64,000 nt of DNA from an uncultured Campylobacter sp. (GTDB taxonomy: Bacteria; Campylobacterota; Campylobacteria; Campylobacterales; Campylobacteraceae), in NCBI GenBank assembly GCA_900539255.1, contig UQBJ01000004.1, positions 1 to 64,000 on the forward strand, written 5' to 3'. Shown here piece by piece: positions 25,721-35,219 of the stretch. Numbering within the stretch: the first letter of the stretch is position 1; every line of letters starts with the position of its first letter. A program made the translations under genes and the position numbers. Below the pieces are notes generated by a model. It was not told the DNA's origin, made no database searches, and was given only the letters and a program-made list of their open reading frames with translations.

Positions 25721-27469
25721 TTATTCAAAACTCCAAGTTTCTAAGACAAATTTTTCTAACTCTGCGTGTCGTTTGTCAATAGCGTCTTTATCCCACATAC
25801 CTTTATTTACCACAAAATTTTTCACTTCCCTATGTTGTGCTAGGGGAGAAGTTTCATAACTTTCAAGTTTTTTGTTAAAAGGTTCGTTGCCGATAGAAGC
25901 GTTATGAGAACCTGCGATGAGCAACAAATTACCTATGCAATTTATATACAACTCATCGAATTCTTTATCATAATTACAATATCCACTCGCTTTTCTTTTT
26001 CCACTTTTATCGATGGTTTCAGTTTGTGGGGCTATATGCTCAATTTGTGGCTTTTCTATATTTTTAAGTTCAAAATTATAGCCCCTATTTTTTGCATCTT
26101 TACTTCTTAAAGCATTTTCATAGCGCATAAGCAAATAAGGCAAGGCTGATTTTTTCTTGTCCTGCTCTTTTTCATAATTGCGATAAGCAATAACCAAAGA
26201 ATTATTTATAATTTCATTATCTCCCCAATACCATTCCTCTTCGCCACATACATTTTTTAGTCCATTAACAAGGTTGCTAATGCTATCAAAGTCTTTAATT
26301 ACACTATTTAACCTAGAAGCTAGGTCTGCACCTCTTTTTGTAAGTTTATGTCTAAAAGCGATAATTTCCAAAGCCTTAAACACTTGTTCCAATGTTTCTT
26401 TGTCGTCCCTAAATAATCGATAAGCTTTGATTACAAGTGGATAAATCGGTTTAACATCTAAATGTCGCAAATATATCCCATAAATACTTTGAGATTTTTC
26501 AAATTCTTTAAAATCTACAAAGGCATTCTTTAACTCTTTGACATATTCATCTATCCAAGCTATTTTTTCTTTTGGCATTTTTATGTTTTTCAGTTCCATT
26601 TTATAATTTTTCGTATTGTCATTTTCTCTATAAGTAAAACCAAAATTAGACTTTGATATATTAAAATAATTTAATATGCTATCCTCATCTGTTTCAATAT
26701 CTCTTAACAAGCGATAAATACTTTCAAACACCTTTGTTATGTCATCTAGTTTATTTTCAGCCTCTTCACCACAATAAGTGTAAATTTGATAAGCCAAATA
26801 TGATTTTAGCTTTTCCATATTTGTTAAATTTTTACCACGATTGTTTTGTAACTCAAACATAAGCACAGAGTCTTTTTTCTCTTTAAAAGTTATTTGTATC
26901 AACTCCGCTTTTTCCATAGCTTCAAAAATAGCTAAAAGATTGTCCGTAGAAAAATTTTTTGTGTCTTTTAATTTTTTCTCAAAAAATTCTTTTGCATTTT
27001 TTATCCGCTCTTGTGATGGTGTTTGCGGTTCGTGTTTTGCACTATCACCTTTAATGATAAAATCTCTAAAATAATCCCTATCGTATTCTACGGCTTCAAG
27101 TTTTGGTTTGTTTCTGTTTATAAGATAATCCTCTTGTATGTATTGTATAAATTCTTTATTAGACATATTACTTTTTAGCGTTTCAGTTTTGGCTCTATTT
27201 TGTAACTCATTGCATAACGCCCTAGCAAAAATTATTATAGTAGTAACGCGTTGTTGCCCATCTATAATATCACTTACTTCATTGTTTGACTTTTCTAGCA
27301 AAACATTACCGAAAAAGTAGTGGTTATCGCTTTTTGTTGCCTCCTTTAAGTCTTCTAAAAACTCGTCCCATTGCTTTTCTTCCCAAGAATAAGCTCTTTG
27401 ATACACAGGAATAGCGTATTGCTTTGAACCTTCAAAGAAAGTTTTTATATTCGTTGGTGTTGGTGTCAT
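25721..27469 (-). CDS. GmrSD-like DUF262/DUF1524 nuclease-type protein
   Basis: 582-aa protein with the two parts of type IV GmrSD enzymes, which cut DNA carrying modified cytosines. The N-terminal DUF262 (ParB-like) domain has the IDGQQRVTT motif near residues 67-75; the C-terminal DUF1524 HNH-type domain has IEHIAPQ and IGNLLLIAGSHNASIGN. Both catalytic regions look intact. ATG at 27469 follows AAGGAG. Base composition is more A/T-rich than the neighbouring core genes, consistent with transfer. A restriction role is inferred from the domains. Confidence 0.82.
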   Translation of the reverse strand: MTPTPTNIKTFFEGSKQYAIPVYQRAYSWEEKQWDEFLEDLKEATKSDNHYFFGNVLLEKSNNEVSDIIDGQQRVTTIIIFARALCNELQNRAKTETLKSNMSNKEFIQYIQEDYLINRNKPKLEAVEYDRDYFRDFIIKGDSAKHEPQTPSQERIKNAKEFFEKKLKDTKNFSTDNLLAIFEAMEKAELIQITFKEKKDSVLMFELQNNRGKNLTNMEKLKSYLAYQIYTYCGEEAENKLDDITKVFESIYRLLRDIETDEDSILNYFNISKSNFGFTYRENDNTKNYKMELKNIKMPKEKIAWIDEYVKELKNAFVDFKEFEKSQSIYGIYLRHLDVKPIYPLVIKAYRLFRDDKETLEQVFKALEIIAFRHKLTKRGADLASRLNSVIKDFDSISNLVNGLKNVCGEEEWYWGDNEIINNSLVIAYRNYEKEQDKKKSALPYLLMRYENALRSKDAKNRGYNFELKNIEKPQIEHIAPQTETIDKSGKRKASGYCNYDKEFDELYINCIGNLLLIAGSHNASIGNEPFNKKLESYETSPLAQHREVKNFVVNKGMWDKDAIDKRHAELEKFVLETWSFE

Positions 27470-27668
27470 TTCAGCTCCTTTTTAATTTTTTGTATCCCAT
27501 TTTACTTAAATTTGTTTTACAATTTGCAAATAAAACCAAACTTTTGTAAATTTGCACAAATCAAGTATTTTCAACGACTTTATTTACCCATACAAAATTC
27601 TTTCAAAATAATGTGTATGATTTTATCTTAAATTGAGCACAAAATTCTACGCAAAATTTAACTGAAAG

Positions 27669-28007
27669 TCAAGTCCTTATATTCTCCTCAAAAAATTTCT
27701 CCAACTCAACCATTATTTCGCCTACATTATCTCTTTCCATCACTTCCTTTACACTCACACCGCCAAATTCAAACCGTTCTTCAAGTATGCTCGCATTAAC
27801 ATTACCATTATAAAGTTCGTCTAAAAAATAATCATAAAACATTGAAAGCAAAAATTCTTGCAACTTTAAATCTCTCAATTCGCTTTCTATCTCATCAAAT
27901 TCAAATATATCTACGCCATATTTTTCGCGCAACTCATCGTTGAACTTGTTTTGCTCATCATATTTTTCGCACTCTTTCCACGCCTTTAAAAAGTCTTTTA
28001 AAGTCAT
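27669..28007 (-). CDS. Small acidic hypothetical protein
   Basis: 112-aa protein, rich in Glu and Asp, probably all helical (FDEIESELRDLKLQEFLLSMFYDYF). I recognise no family. ATG at 28007 with GGGG five bases upstream. It lies between the GmrSD-like gene (199 bases downstream, a gap without visible features apart from a TAAAAT -10-like box at 27499-27504) and the gene at 28064, and may be part of the same accessory segment. Confidence 0.6.
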   Translation of the reverse strand: MTLKDFLKAWKECEKYDEQNKFNDELREKYGVDIFEFDEIESELRDLKLQEFLLSMFYDYFLDELYNGNVNASILEERFEFGGVSVKEVMERDNVGEIMVELEKFFEENIRT

Positions 28008-28063
28008 TTTATCCCCTTTTAAAGCACAAAGTTACGCATTTTTTAAAAAGGCAAAAAAAGCTC

Positions 28064-28780
28064 TTAAATTTGCTTTTTTGTGCGTAAGTTTTCAAATTTT
28101 GCATCAGAAATTCTAGCCCCTTTCGTGTCAAAATAAAGCGTTTGCCGCTCGTTGCCACCTTTGTAAAACACCTTGTAGCCTATGATATTATACGCACCAT
28201 AGACATTTCGCACCTTGCCATCACAGGATTTAAAGTGTTGGCAAATTATCTGTGGCATCTCTTTTAAGGCACACTCTACGCCATTTTGCAGCCACTCTTC
28301 TTTTATCGTAAGCTCAAAACGCCCCGCATCTCCGCTAAAAGCAAGCTGACAGGGAGAATGATGACCCTTGATAAAGCGAAAGTCCGTAACGGCTTGCACC
28401 ACGCATTTACGCAAATCCGCTAACCGCTGTGCTTCAAGCCTTGCACGCTCTATTTCTGCGCGCAAAGCCACCTCATCTTGTGCCGCCTTTATCTCGCCAA
28501 AAAGCCCTTCGCCCACAATGTCCGCACATTTTTCAAGTAGGCTCAAACTCGTGTGCGTAAAGTCATAATGTCCATCATCAAGCCATTCATAAGGCTCATC
28601 GCACGCACACAGCTTTTTCACCGCCGCAACGCACTTGCTTTGACTTTGATAAGCTAGCCGTTTTTGAAGCAGTGTGGGAGAGTTTGAAAGAGCGTGTTTA
28701 AGGCAAGATTGCAAGGCGTAAAAATATGGATAACGCCTGCTGCTTTGGACTTTGCTTGTGAGCTTTTTTATATTTGACAT
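28064..28780 (-). CDS. Hypothetical protein of the accessory segment
   Basis: 238-aa protein with a basic N terminus (NIKKLTSKVQSSRRYPYF), several Cys (KCVAAVKKLCACDE), a charged helical segment (EIERARLEAQRLADLRK) and a C-terminal beta-rich part. No known domain recognised. ATG at 28780 follows AAAGGGG; an upstream extension of 40 codons is A/T-rich and less likely. It is the first of the reverse-strand genes 28780-24814. Confidence 0.65.
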   Translation of the reverse strand: MSNIKKLTSKVQSSRRYPYFYALQSCLKHALSNSPTLLQKRLAYQSQSKCVAAVKKLCACDEPYEWLDDGHYDFTHTSLSLLEKCADIVGEGLFGEIKAAQDEVALRAEIERARLEAQRLADLRKCVVQAVTDFRFIKGHHSPCQLAFSGDAGRFELTIKEEWLQNGVECALKEMPQIICQHFKSCDGKVRNVYGAYNIIGYKVFYKGGNERQTLYFDTKGARISDAKFENLRTKKQI

Positions 28781-28951
28781 TTTACCCCTTTTTGCGAGTT
28801 TAAATTTCACTTTTTTAGCGTGAAATTTTATTTTTATCGTGCTTAAATTTAAGCATTTAAAGCACTTTTTAAAGTAAATTTTAGCATGCAAAATGGACAA
28901 AAATTTGTCTTGTTTTGGTTAAAAAATTTTTTAGATTTTATATAAAATTAA

Positions 28952-29019
28952 AATGCAAAAAAGTCCTATGAAAACTTAATTTATGAATGCAAAAAAGTCC
29001 TATGAAAACTTAATTTATG
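28952..29019. repeat. Perfect 34-bp tandem duplication upstream of bpt
   Basis: Two identical 34-bp copies (28952-28985 and 28986-29019), each starting AATGCAAAAAAGTCCTATGA. An 11-base echo, AAAAGTCCTAT, recurs at about 29069, inside the probable leader of bpt. Confidence 0.85.
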
Positions 29020-29124
29020 GTTAAGTTTTACAAGCTATAATTTTGCAAGAAAAATTTAAGATGCGTGTCAAAAGTCCTATATTTCATATTTACAAAAGAC
29101 ACAAATCCTCAAAAAAAGGTAAAA

Positions 29125-29922
29125 ATGACATTAAAAGCACCATTTCAAAGGCAAGCAAGGGAGATTAGCTTTTGCACGCTCAAAGACGAATGCCCGTATA
29201 TCAAGGACAATGCGTGTTTTATGGAGTATAAATTCATACAAGATTGCCCTAAAAGCCTTAATCAAGAGCTAGTTTCGCGGGGCTGGCGGCGTTTTGGGGC
29301 GTATTTTTCGCGCCCCATTTGCAAGGATTGTGCGCAGTGTTTGGGACTTCGCATAAAAACAGATGAATTTAAATTCTCCAAAAGCCAAAGGCGCGTTATC
29401 CGCAAAAATTTACGCACGCAAATCGTGCTGAGAAAGCCGAATTTAAGCAACGAGCATTTGTTTTTGTATGAAAAATACCACGAATTTATGAAAGACAAGC
29501 GCGGCTGGAAAATCAACAGCCTGAATTTTAGGCAATACTACAACCTTTATGTGGATAGTGCCTTTGATTATGGGTATGAGCTTGACTTTTATGACGGCGA
29601 AAAGCTCATCTGCGTGGATTTGATAGACATTTTAGCGGACGGAATTTCGAGTATTTATTGTTTTTACGACCCTGAGTATGCGGATTTGAGCCTTGGGAAG
29701 TTTTCGCTTTTAAGCGAGATACAAATAGCGAATTCAAGGGGCTTGCGTTATGTTTATCTTGGATATTTCGTGCGTGAGTGTAAATCTTTGAGCTATAAAG
29801 CCGATTATACCCCCAACGAGATATTAAAACGCACCTCATCGCTCGGCGAGAGCGCGTTCTTATGGGAGAGATATGATACAAGTAGTGCAAAATTTGGCGT
29901 CCATCAGTGTCAATACCGATGA
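29125..29922 (+). CDS. bpt: Aspartate/glutamate leucyltransferase Bpt
   Basis: Transfers Leu from Leu-tRNA to proteins with N-terminal Asp or Glu, making them ClpS-ClpA-ClpP substrates. The 265-aa protein shows the ATE/Bpt pattern: CPYIKDNACFMEYKF near the N terminus (about 22-36), the CKDCAQCLGLRI motif, FRQYYNLYVDSAFDYG, and the acetyltransferase-like core SSIYCFYDPEYADLSLGKFS. ATG at 29125 is chosen because its distance from AAAGG is suitable. The 3' end overlaps the next gene by 50 bases. Together with aat it gives the cell both N-degron transferases. Confidence 0.9.
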   Translation: MTLKAPFQRQAREISFCTLKDECPYIKDNACFMEYKFIQDCPKSLNQELVSRGWRRFGAYFSRPICKDCAQCLGLRIKTDEFKFSKSQRRVIRKNLRTQIVLRKPNLSNEHLFLYEKYHEFMKDKRGWKINSLNFRQYYNLYVDSAFDYGYELDFYDGEKLICVDLIDILADGISSIYCFYDPEYADLSLGKFSLLSEIQIANSRGLRYVYLGYFVRECKSLSYKADYTPNEILKRTSSLGESAFLWERYDTSSAKFGVHQCQYR

Positions 29923-30679
29923 CATTAGCGTATTTCATTATTTCAAGGATTTGATTCAAAAGAATTTCAGCAAGGTGCTGGGGAAAAAGTATAAAATCTT
30001 TTCTTTTTTTGAAGAAAGCGAGATTCCACAGCGCAAATACTTTTTGAAACTCTTGCAAAAGCGTTGTGCGGACGAAAAAAGTGGCGTTTGCTCACTCGCA
30101 CAATCCTACAATAAAACATTTAAGCTGAATTTCAAGCAAGAAAACACCCTAAAACCCGTGATTTTAGTCGAAGTGGAGTTTGACGAAGCGGGAATTTTAC
30201 TGCGTTTGAACGCTAACGACAAGCTTTTCGTGCATTATGTCAAGCAGTATTTCAAAGAACACGGCTGCGAATACAACCCAGCAAGCCAAATTCTCATCGT
30301 GCCTTACAAAAACGCCAGCACTACCACGCTTTTTGAGAGTTTTGCCAGCGCAAACGAGCATTTAAAATACTGCGTGGATTTTAGCATCGATGAGGATGAG
30401 TATAAGGCGTTTAAGCACAAGATGAAGCGCAAACAAAGCGAAAAATGGAAGTTTAACGCCCTTGCTAAACTTTTTAGCTCGTATTTTCAGACCTTGCAAT
30501 GCACGCCTGATTGCAACCTTAACCAAATTCGCCAAAAATACTTGATTTTAGTCAAGCTCTATCACCCTGACTCTCATCACGGCAAGAGCCACAGCGAGAT
30601 GGCATACAACAGAGAGCAGTTTGAAAAAATCCAAATCGCCTACGACAATCTCAAAGCCCTTTACAAAAACAACGCCTAG
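29873..30679 (+). CDS. J-domain protein with unknown N-terminal domain
   Basis: 268-aa protein whose last 55 residues are a J domain (LNQIRQKYLILVKLYHPDSH with intact HPD, then FEKIQIAYDNLKALY). The first 210 residues are of no recognised family. It probably recruits DnaK to a specific client. ATG at 29873 follows GGGAGAG and lies 50 bases inside bpt in another frame, so the two are almost certainly translated together. The same pairing exists in C. jejuni as I recall. Confidence 0.82.
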   Translation: MIQVVQNLASISVNTDDISVFHYFKDLIQKNFSKVLGKKYKIFSFFEESEIPQRKYFLKLLQKRCADEKSGVCSLAQSYNKTFKLNFKQENTLKPVILVEVEFDEAGILLRLNANDKLFVHYVKQYFKEHGCEYNPASQILIVPYKNASTTTLFESFASANEHLKYCVDFSIDEDEYKAFKHKMKRKQSEKWKFNALAKLFSSYFQTLQCTPDCNLNQIRQKYLILVKLYHPDSHHGKSHSEMAYNREQFEKIQIAYDNLKALYKNNA

Positions 30680-30944
30680 TTTATAGGCGTTTGGGCGTTT
30701 TTGCGTTGATGAATCCAAACTTTTCACAGCCATACACAAAAAAGCTTAAAAATTTATTAAATTTCTTTCTTAAATTCCAAAACTTAAAGTTCGATTTTAC
30801 CATACTTTGCAGAGATATTCACAAGGTGAATTCAATGTGAAAAATTTGAAAAAATTCGCTAATCTTAAATCAAACCAAAAACACTCTTTTTCAAAAACAT
30901 TGAGAATTCTTAAATTTTAAAGCAAATTGTAAGGGGAATTTGTG

Positions 30945-30950
30945 TAAAAT
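30945..30950 (+). promoter_or_regulatory. Possible -10 box for ileS
   Basis: TAAAAT in TTGTGTAAAATTACA, 31 bases before the ileS ATG. The 301-base gap 30680-30980 is otherwise A/T-rich and shows no gene or repeat. Confidence 0.5.
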
Positions 30951-30980
30951 TACATATTCAAATTAAATTCGGGGCGAAAA

Positions 30981-33743
30981 ATGGACTACAAAAACACTCT
31001 ACTGCTACCAAATACGAGCTTTGAGATGAGGGCTGATTTGGCAAACAAAGAAAAAACCCGCTTTGAACGCTGGTTTAAAGACAACTATGCTTACAAAAAG
31101 ATGATAAGCAAGCGTTTGAACGCAAAAGCAAGTTTCATCTTGCACGATGGACCGCCTTATGCGAACGGACACATTCATCTAGGACACGCGCTCAACAAAA
31201 TCCTTAAAGAAACGATTATCAAAACGCATTATTTTAACGGCGAGCGCGTGGCTTACACGCCGGGCTGGGACTGCCACGGCTTGCCGATAGAACAGCAAGT
31301 AGAAATCAAACTTGGCGAAAAGAAAAAAAACACGAGCAAAAAGCAAATCCGCGCCCTTTGCCGCGCTCACGCGCAAGAGTTTATAGACATTCAAAAGGCT
31401 GAATTCAAGGGGCTTGGCATTTTGGGAGACTGGGACAAGCCTTATGTAACTATGGATTTTAGCTTTGAAGCAAGCATTTACCGCACCTTGTGCGAGGTGG
31501 CAAAAAAAGGGCTTTTGATAGAGCGAAGCAAGCCCGTGTTTTGGAGCTGGGCGGCAAAGTCAGCCCTTGCTGAGGCTGAGGTAGAGTATGAGGACAAAGA
31601 GGACTACTCGCTTTTTGTGGCTTTTGATTTGGCTGAAAATGCCCTAAAAAAGCTAGGTGTGAAAAAGGCAAGCGCGGTGATATGGACAACTACGCCTTGG
31701 ACCTTGCCTGCAAATCAAGCCATAGCCTTAAATCCAAATGAAATTTATGTTTTAAGCGGCGAGGGGCTGATTTTCGCAAAGCCCTTGTTTAAAAGTATGG
31801 TAGAAAAGGGCTTGTCAAAGGGCAAGGTGCAAAAAGAATTCAAAGCAAGCGAGCTTGAAAACCTACACGCGATAAATCCTTTAAATTCAAGGCTTTCGTG
31901 CTTTATTTTAGGCGAGCATGTGCTTATGGACGGGGGCAGCGGCTTGGTGCATACGGCACCTGGACACGGAGAAGATGATTATTATGCTTGTTTGAAATAC
32001 GGCATTGAAGTGCTTATGCCTGTTGATGATGGGGGTTGCTTTGATGAGAGCTTGCGCACCAAAAAACTAATGCCTGAAAGTGTGCTTGATGAGTTTGTGG
32101 GGCTTCATATCTTTAAGGCAAATGAGCGAATTTTGGAGCTTTTGGGTAAAAATTTACTGCAAAGCTCGCGTTTTACGCACTCTTATCCTTTTTGCTGGCG
32201 CACGCACAAGCCTGTGATTTACCGCGCCACAAAGCAATGGTTTATCGCAATGGACGAGCCAAAGCTAAATGGCAAAAGTTTGCGTCAAGTGGCAAATGAG
32301 CAAATTCAAAAGATAAAATTCTACCCGCAAAGCGGCATTAACCGCATAGGCTCGATGATAGAAAACCGCCCTGATTGGTGTATCTCGCGCCAAAGGGATT
32401 GGGGCACGCCCATAGCTTTTTTTAGGGACAAAAAGACAAAAGAGGTGATTTTAGATGAGGCTGTGCTTGAAAATATAGCGCAAATCTTTGAAAAACAAGG
32501 CGCTGATGCTTGGTGGGAGCTTGACATAAAGGACTTGTTGCCTGCAAATTCGCCTTACAAAGCGCAGGATTTAGAAAAAACCCTTGACATTTTAGATGTG
32601 TGGTTTGACAGCGGCAGCACTTGGAACGGGGTGCTTAAATCAAAGGCTTTTGAGGGGGCTGAATTTCCTGCAAGTATGTATTTAGAAGGCTCAGACCAGC
32701 ATAGGGGTTGGTTTCAAAGCTCACTTTTGCTCTCATCAATCATCAACGAAAAAGCCCCTTACAAAACTATCCTAACGCACGGCTTTACCATAGATGAAAA
32801 GGGACAAAAGATGAGCAAAAGCAAGGGCAATGTCATCGACCCGCAAAAGGTTGCCAAAACCTACGGCGTGGAGGTTTTGCGGCTTTGGATTTTGCTGAGT
32901 GATTTTTCATCTGATTTAAAAATTTCAGAAAACATTTTAAAGCAAGTTGCCGAGCAATACCGAAAAATCCGCAACACCATTCGCTTTTTGCTTGCCAACA
33001 CTAACGACTTGGAGTTTTTGGAGACAAAGAATTTCACGCTCATTGACAAGTGGATTTTAAACCGCGCAAGTAGCGTTTTTAAAGCCGCTAAATCAGCCTT
33101 TGACGAGTATGAATTTGCCAAGGGTTACAATGGCTTGATGAATTTTCTCATCGTGGATTTGAGCGGAATTTACCTTGACATTTGCAAGGACAGGCTTTAT
33201 TGCGATGAAAAAGGCTCAAAACGCCGAGTGAGCGCACAAAGTGCGATGGCACTCATCGCAAAGCAACTTTTACAGCTACTTGCGCCGACACTGACTTACT
33301 CAGTTGATGAAGCTTTGGAGCATTCAAACCCTATCATCAAGGGCAAGGCAAAAGATGTCTTTGATTTGGTGTTTGAAGATGACTTTGACTTTGAATTTAA
33401 GGGCATTAACGATGAGTTGTTGCTCTCATCGCGCGAGAGTTTTTTAGAGCAAATTGACGCGCTTAAAAAGGACAAAATCATCAAATCCACTTTGGAACTT
33501 TGCTTGCAAACGAGCGCAAACGAGCTTTTGAGCGAAAATTTAGAAGACATTGAGGACTTTTTTATGGTGAGTGAGATTAAAAGCCTTGACAAAGATGAGG
33601 GTTTAGCGAGTTTTAGCGTGGGAACGCACGAATTTAAAATTCTAAAAGCCACGCACCACAAATGCCCAAGGTGCTGGAAATTTAAGGCAAAGGACGAGGA
33701 TAGCCTTTGTCCGCGCTGTTTAAAGGTGATGAAAAATGTTTAG
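30981..33743 (+). CDS. ileS: Isoleucyl-tRNA synthetase
   Basis: Class I synthetase that charges tRNA-Ile and edits Val-tRNA-Ile. The 920-aa protein has the HIGH-type motif PYANGHIHLGH (about 59-69), the CP1 editing domain (TTPWTLPANQAIALNP, GHGEDDY), the KMSKS motif in GQKMSKSKGN (about 609-618) and a C-terminal zinc site CPRCW...CPRC. ATG has GGGGCG at a suitable distance. It leads a row of overlapping genes to xseB and the nitrilase-like gene. Confidence 0.97.
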   Translation: MDYKNTLLLPNTSFEMRADLANKEKTRFERWFKDNYAYKKMISKRLNAKASFILHDGPPYANGHIHLGHALNKILKETIIKTHYFNGERVAYTPGWDCHGLPIEQQVEIKLGEKKKNTSKKQIRALCRAHAQEFIDIQKAEFKGLGILGDWDKPYVTMDFSFEASIYRTLCEVAKKGLLIERSKPVFWSWAAKSALAEAEVEYEDKEDYSLFVAFDLAENALKKLGVKKASAVIWTTTPWTLPANQAIALNPNEIYVLSGEGLIFAKPLFKSMVEKGLSKGKVQKEFKASELENLHAINPLNSRLSCFILGEHVLMDGGSGLVHTAPGHGEDDYYACLKYGIEVLMPVDDGGCFDESLRTKKLMPESVLDEFVGLHIFKANERILELLGKNLLQSSRFTHSYPFCWRTHKPVIYRATKQWFIAMDEPKLNGKSLRQVANEQIQKIKFYPQSGINRIGSMIENRPDWCISRQRDWGTPIAFFRDKKTKEVILDEAVLENIAQIFEKQGADAWWELDIKDLLPANSPYKAQDLEKTLDILDVWFDSGSTWNGVLKSKAFEGAEFPASMYLEGSDQHRGWFQSSLLLSSIINEKAPYKTILTHGFTIDEKGQKMSKSKGNVIDPQKVAKTYGVEVLRLWILLSDFSSDLKISENILKQVAEQYRKIRNTIRFLLANTNDLEFLETKNFTLIDKWILNRASSVFKAAKSAFDEYEFAKGYNGLMNFLIVDLSGIYLDICKDRLYCDEKGSKRRVSAQSAMALIAKQLLQLLAPTLTYSVDEALEHSNPIIKGKAKDVFDLVFEDDFDFEFKGINDELLLSSRESFLEQIDALKKDKIIKSTLELCLQTSANELLSENLEDIEDFFMVSEIKSLDKDEGLASFSVGTHEFKILKATHHKCPRCWKFKAKDEDSLCPRCLKVMKNV

Positions 33744-33843
33744 CGAGCCTTTGCCCCAAAGCGTGATTTTTACGACACTTGCAAGCGTTGCAGCCCTTGT
33801 TGTGGTGCTGCTTTTTTTCATCAAAAAAAAGGATAAACAATGA
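33736..33843 (+). CDS. 35-aa single-span membrane protein between ileS and gatA
   Basis: Encodes MFSEPLPQSV, a transmembrane helix of about 20 residues (IFTTLASVAALVVVLLFFI) and a KKKDKQ tail, so the basic end is predicted cytoplasmic. It overlaps the ileS stop by 8 bases and shares ATGA with gatA, which strongly suggests real, coupled translation. A small membrane gene occupies this place in C. jejuni as I recall. Function unknown. Confidence 0.75.
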   Translation: MFSEPLPQSVIFTTLASVAALVVVLLFFIKKKDKQ

Positions 33844-35210
33844 CTTTAAAAGAAGCCTTAAATTTAAGCCAAAATGAGCTTGTGGAGCTTAAAAAAGAGT
33901 TAAACGAAAGGGCAAAGGCGCAGAAGCATTTGGGCGTTTATGTCGAGCAGTTTTTGGACAAGCCTTTGAGCGAGTGCGATTTAAGCGGCGAAAATTCAGC
34001 CGTGCCTGTGGCGATAAAGGACAATATCAGCGTGAAAGGCTGGGAGCTTACTTGTGGCTCAAAGATTTTGCAAGGCTATATCGCGCCTTACGATGCCACA
34101 GCGATTGTAAATCTTAAAAACGCTGGTTTTACGCCTTTTGGGCGGTGCAATATGGACGAATTTGCGATGGGAAGCACCACAGCGAGTTCATTTTATGGCA
34201 AAACCTTAAATCCTCTGGACAACACAAAGGTTCCCGGCGGTTCAAGCGGCGGCAGCGCAGCGGCGGTAGCAGCACAGCTTGCACTTGCGAGTTTAGGCTC
34301 AGATACGGGCGGTTCTGTTCGCCAGCCAGCAGCATTTTGCGGGTGCGTGGGCTTTAAGCCAAGCTATGGGCGCGTAAGTCGCTATGGGCTAGGCGCTTAC
34401 TCATCAAGCTTAGACCAAATCGGCGTTTTAGCGCAAAATGTAGAAGATGCGGCGATTTTATACGATGCTATCAGTGGATATGATGAAAAGGACAGCACGA
34501 GCGTAAAGGCAGGGTATGAAAAAACCGCGCCAAATTTAAACGCAAACCGCAAATTAACAATAGCCATTATCAAAAACTACATAGAACAATGCAGTGATGA
34601 AGTAAAAAATGCCCTTTTAAAAAGCGTTGCTATGCTTGAAAACAGCGGACATAAGATAATCTATAAGAGCTTGCAGGACAGCAAATACGACATTGCGGCT
34701 TATTATATCATCGCCACAGCCGAAGCGAGCGCGAATTTAAGCCGTTATGACGGGGTGCGTTATGGCAGACGAAGCGAAAATTCACAGCATTTAAAGGATA
34801 TGTATGTGAATTCTCGCAGTGAGGGCTTTGGAGATGAGGTAAAACGGCGCATAATGCTGGGGTGCTTTGTGTTAAGTAGCGGGTATTATGATGCTTACTA
34901 TATAAAAGCGACAAAGGCTAGGGCTTTAATCAAGCAAAAATATAATGAAATTTTAAATGAGTGCGATTTGATTTTTATGCCCGTTACGCCGACAAGTGCC
35001 TTTGAATTTGAGGCTTGTAAAAGCCCTATGCAAATGTATTTGGAGGACATTTTTACAATTTCTGTGAATTTAGCGGGGCTTGGGGGCATTTCAGTGCCAC
35101 TTTGCAAGGACAAGGCAGGCTTAAATATCTCAGCCCAACTTGTTGCTTATAACGAGCAAAGCCTACTAGACGGGGCTTTGAGTTTAGAAAAAATCATCAA
35201 AAATCAATAA
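33840..35210 (+). CDS. gatA: Asp-tRNA(Asn)/Glu-tRNA(Gln) amidotransferase subunit A
   Basis: Glutaminase subunit of GatCAB, which converts mischarged Glu-tRNA-Gln and Asp-tRNA-Asn into the correct aminoacyl-tRNAs. The 456-aa protein carries the amidase signature: catalytic Lys in AIKDNI (near residue 59) and the Ser-rich loop VPGGSSGGSAAAVAA (about 130-144) with the cis-Ser and nucleophile Ser. gatB and gatC are not in the window. It shares a 4-base overlap with the preceding small membrane gene. Confidence 0.95.
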   Translation: MTLKEALNLSQNELVELKKELNERAKAQKHLGVYVEQFLDKPLSECDLSGENSAVPVAIKDNISVKGWELTCGSKILQGYIAPYDATAIVNLKNAGFTPFGRCNMDEFAMGSTTASSFYGKTLNPLDNTKVPGGSSGGSAAAVAAQLALASLGSDTGGSVRQPAAFCGCVGFKPSYGRVSRYGLGAYSSSLDQIGVLAQNVEDAAILYDAISGYDEKDSTSVKAGYEKTAPNLNANRKLTIAIIKNYIEQCSDEVKNALLKSVAMLENSGHKIIYKSLQDSKYDIAAYYIIATAEASANLSRYDGVRYGRRSENSQHLKDMYVNSRSEGFGDEVKRRIMLGCFVLSSGYYDAYYIKATKARALIKQKYNEILNECDLIFMPVTPTSAFEFEACKSPMQMYLEDIFTISVNLAGLGGISVPLCKDKAGLNISAQLVAYNEQSLLDGALSLEKIIKNQ

Positions 35211-35219
35211 GGGGGAAAA

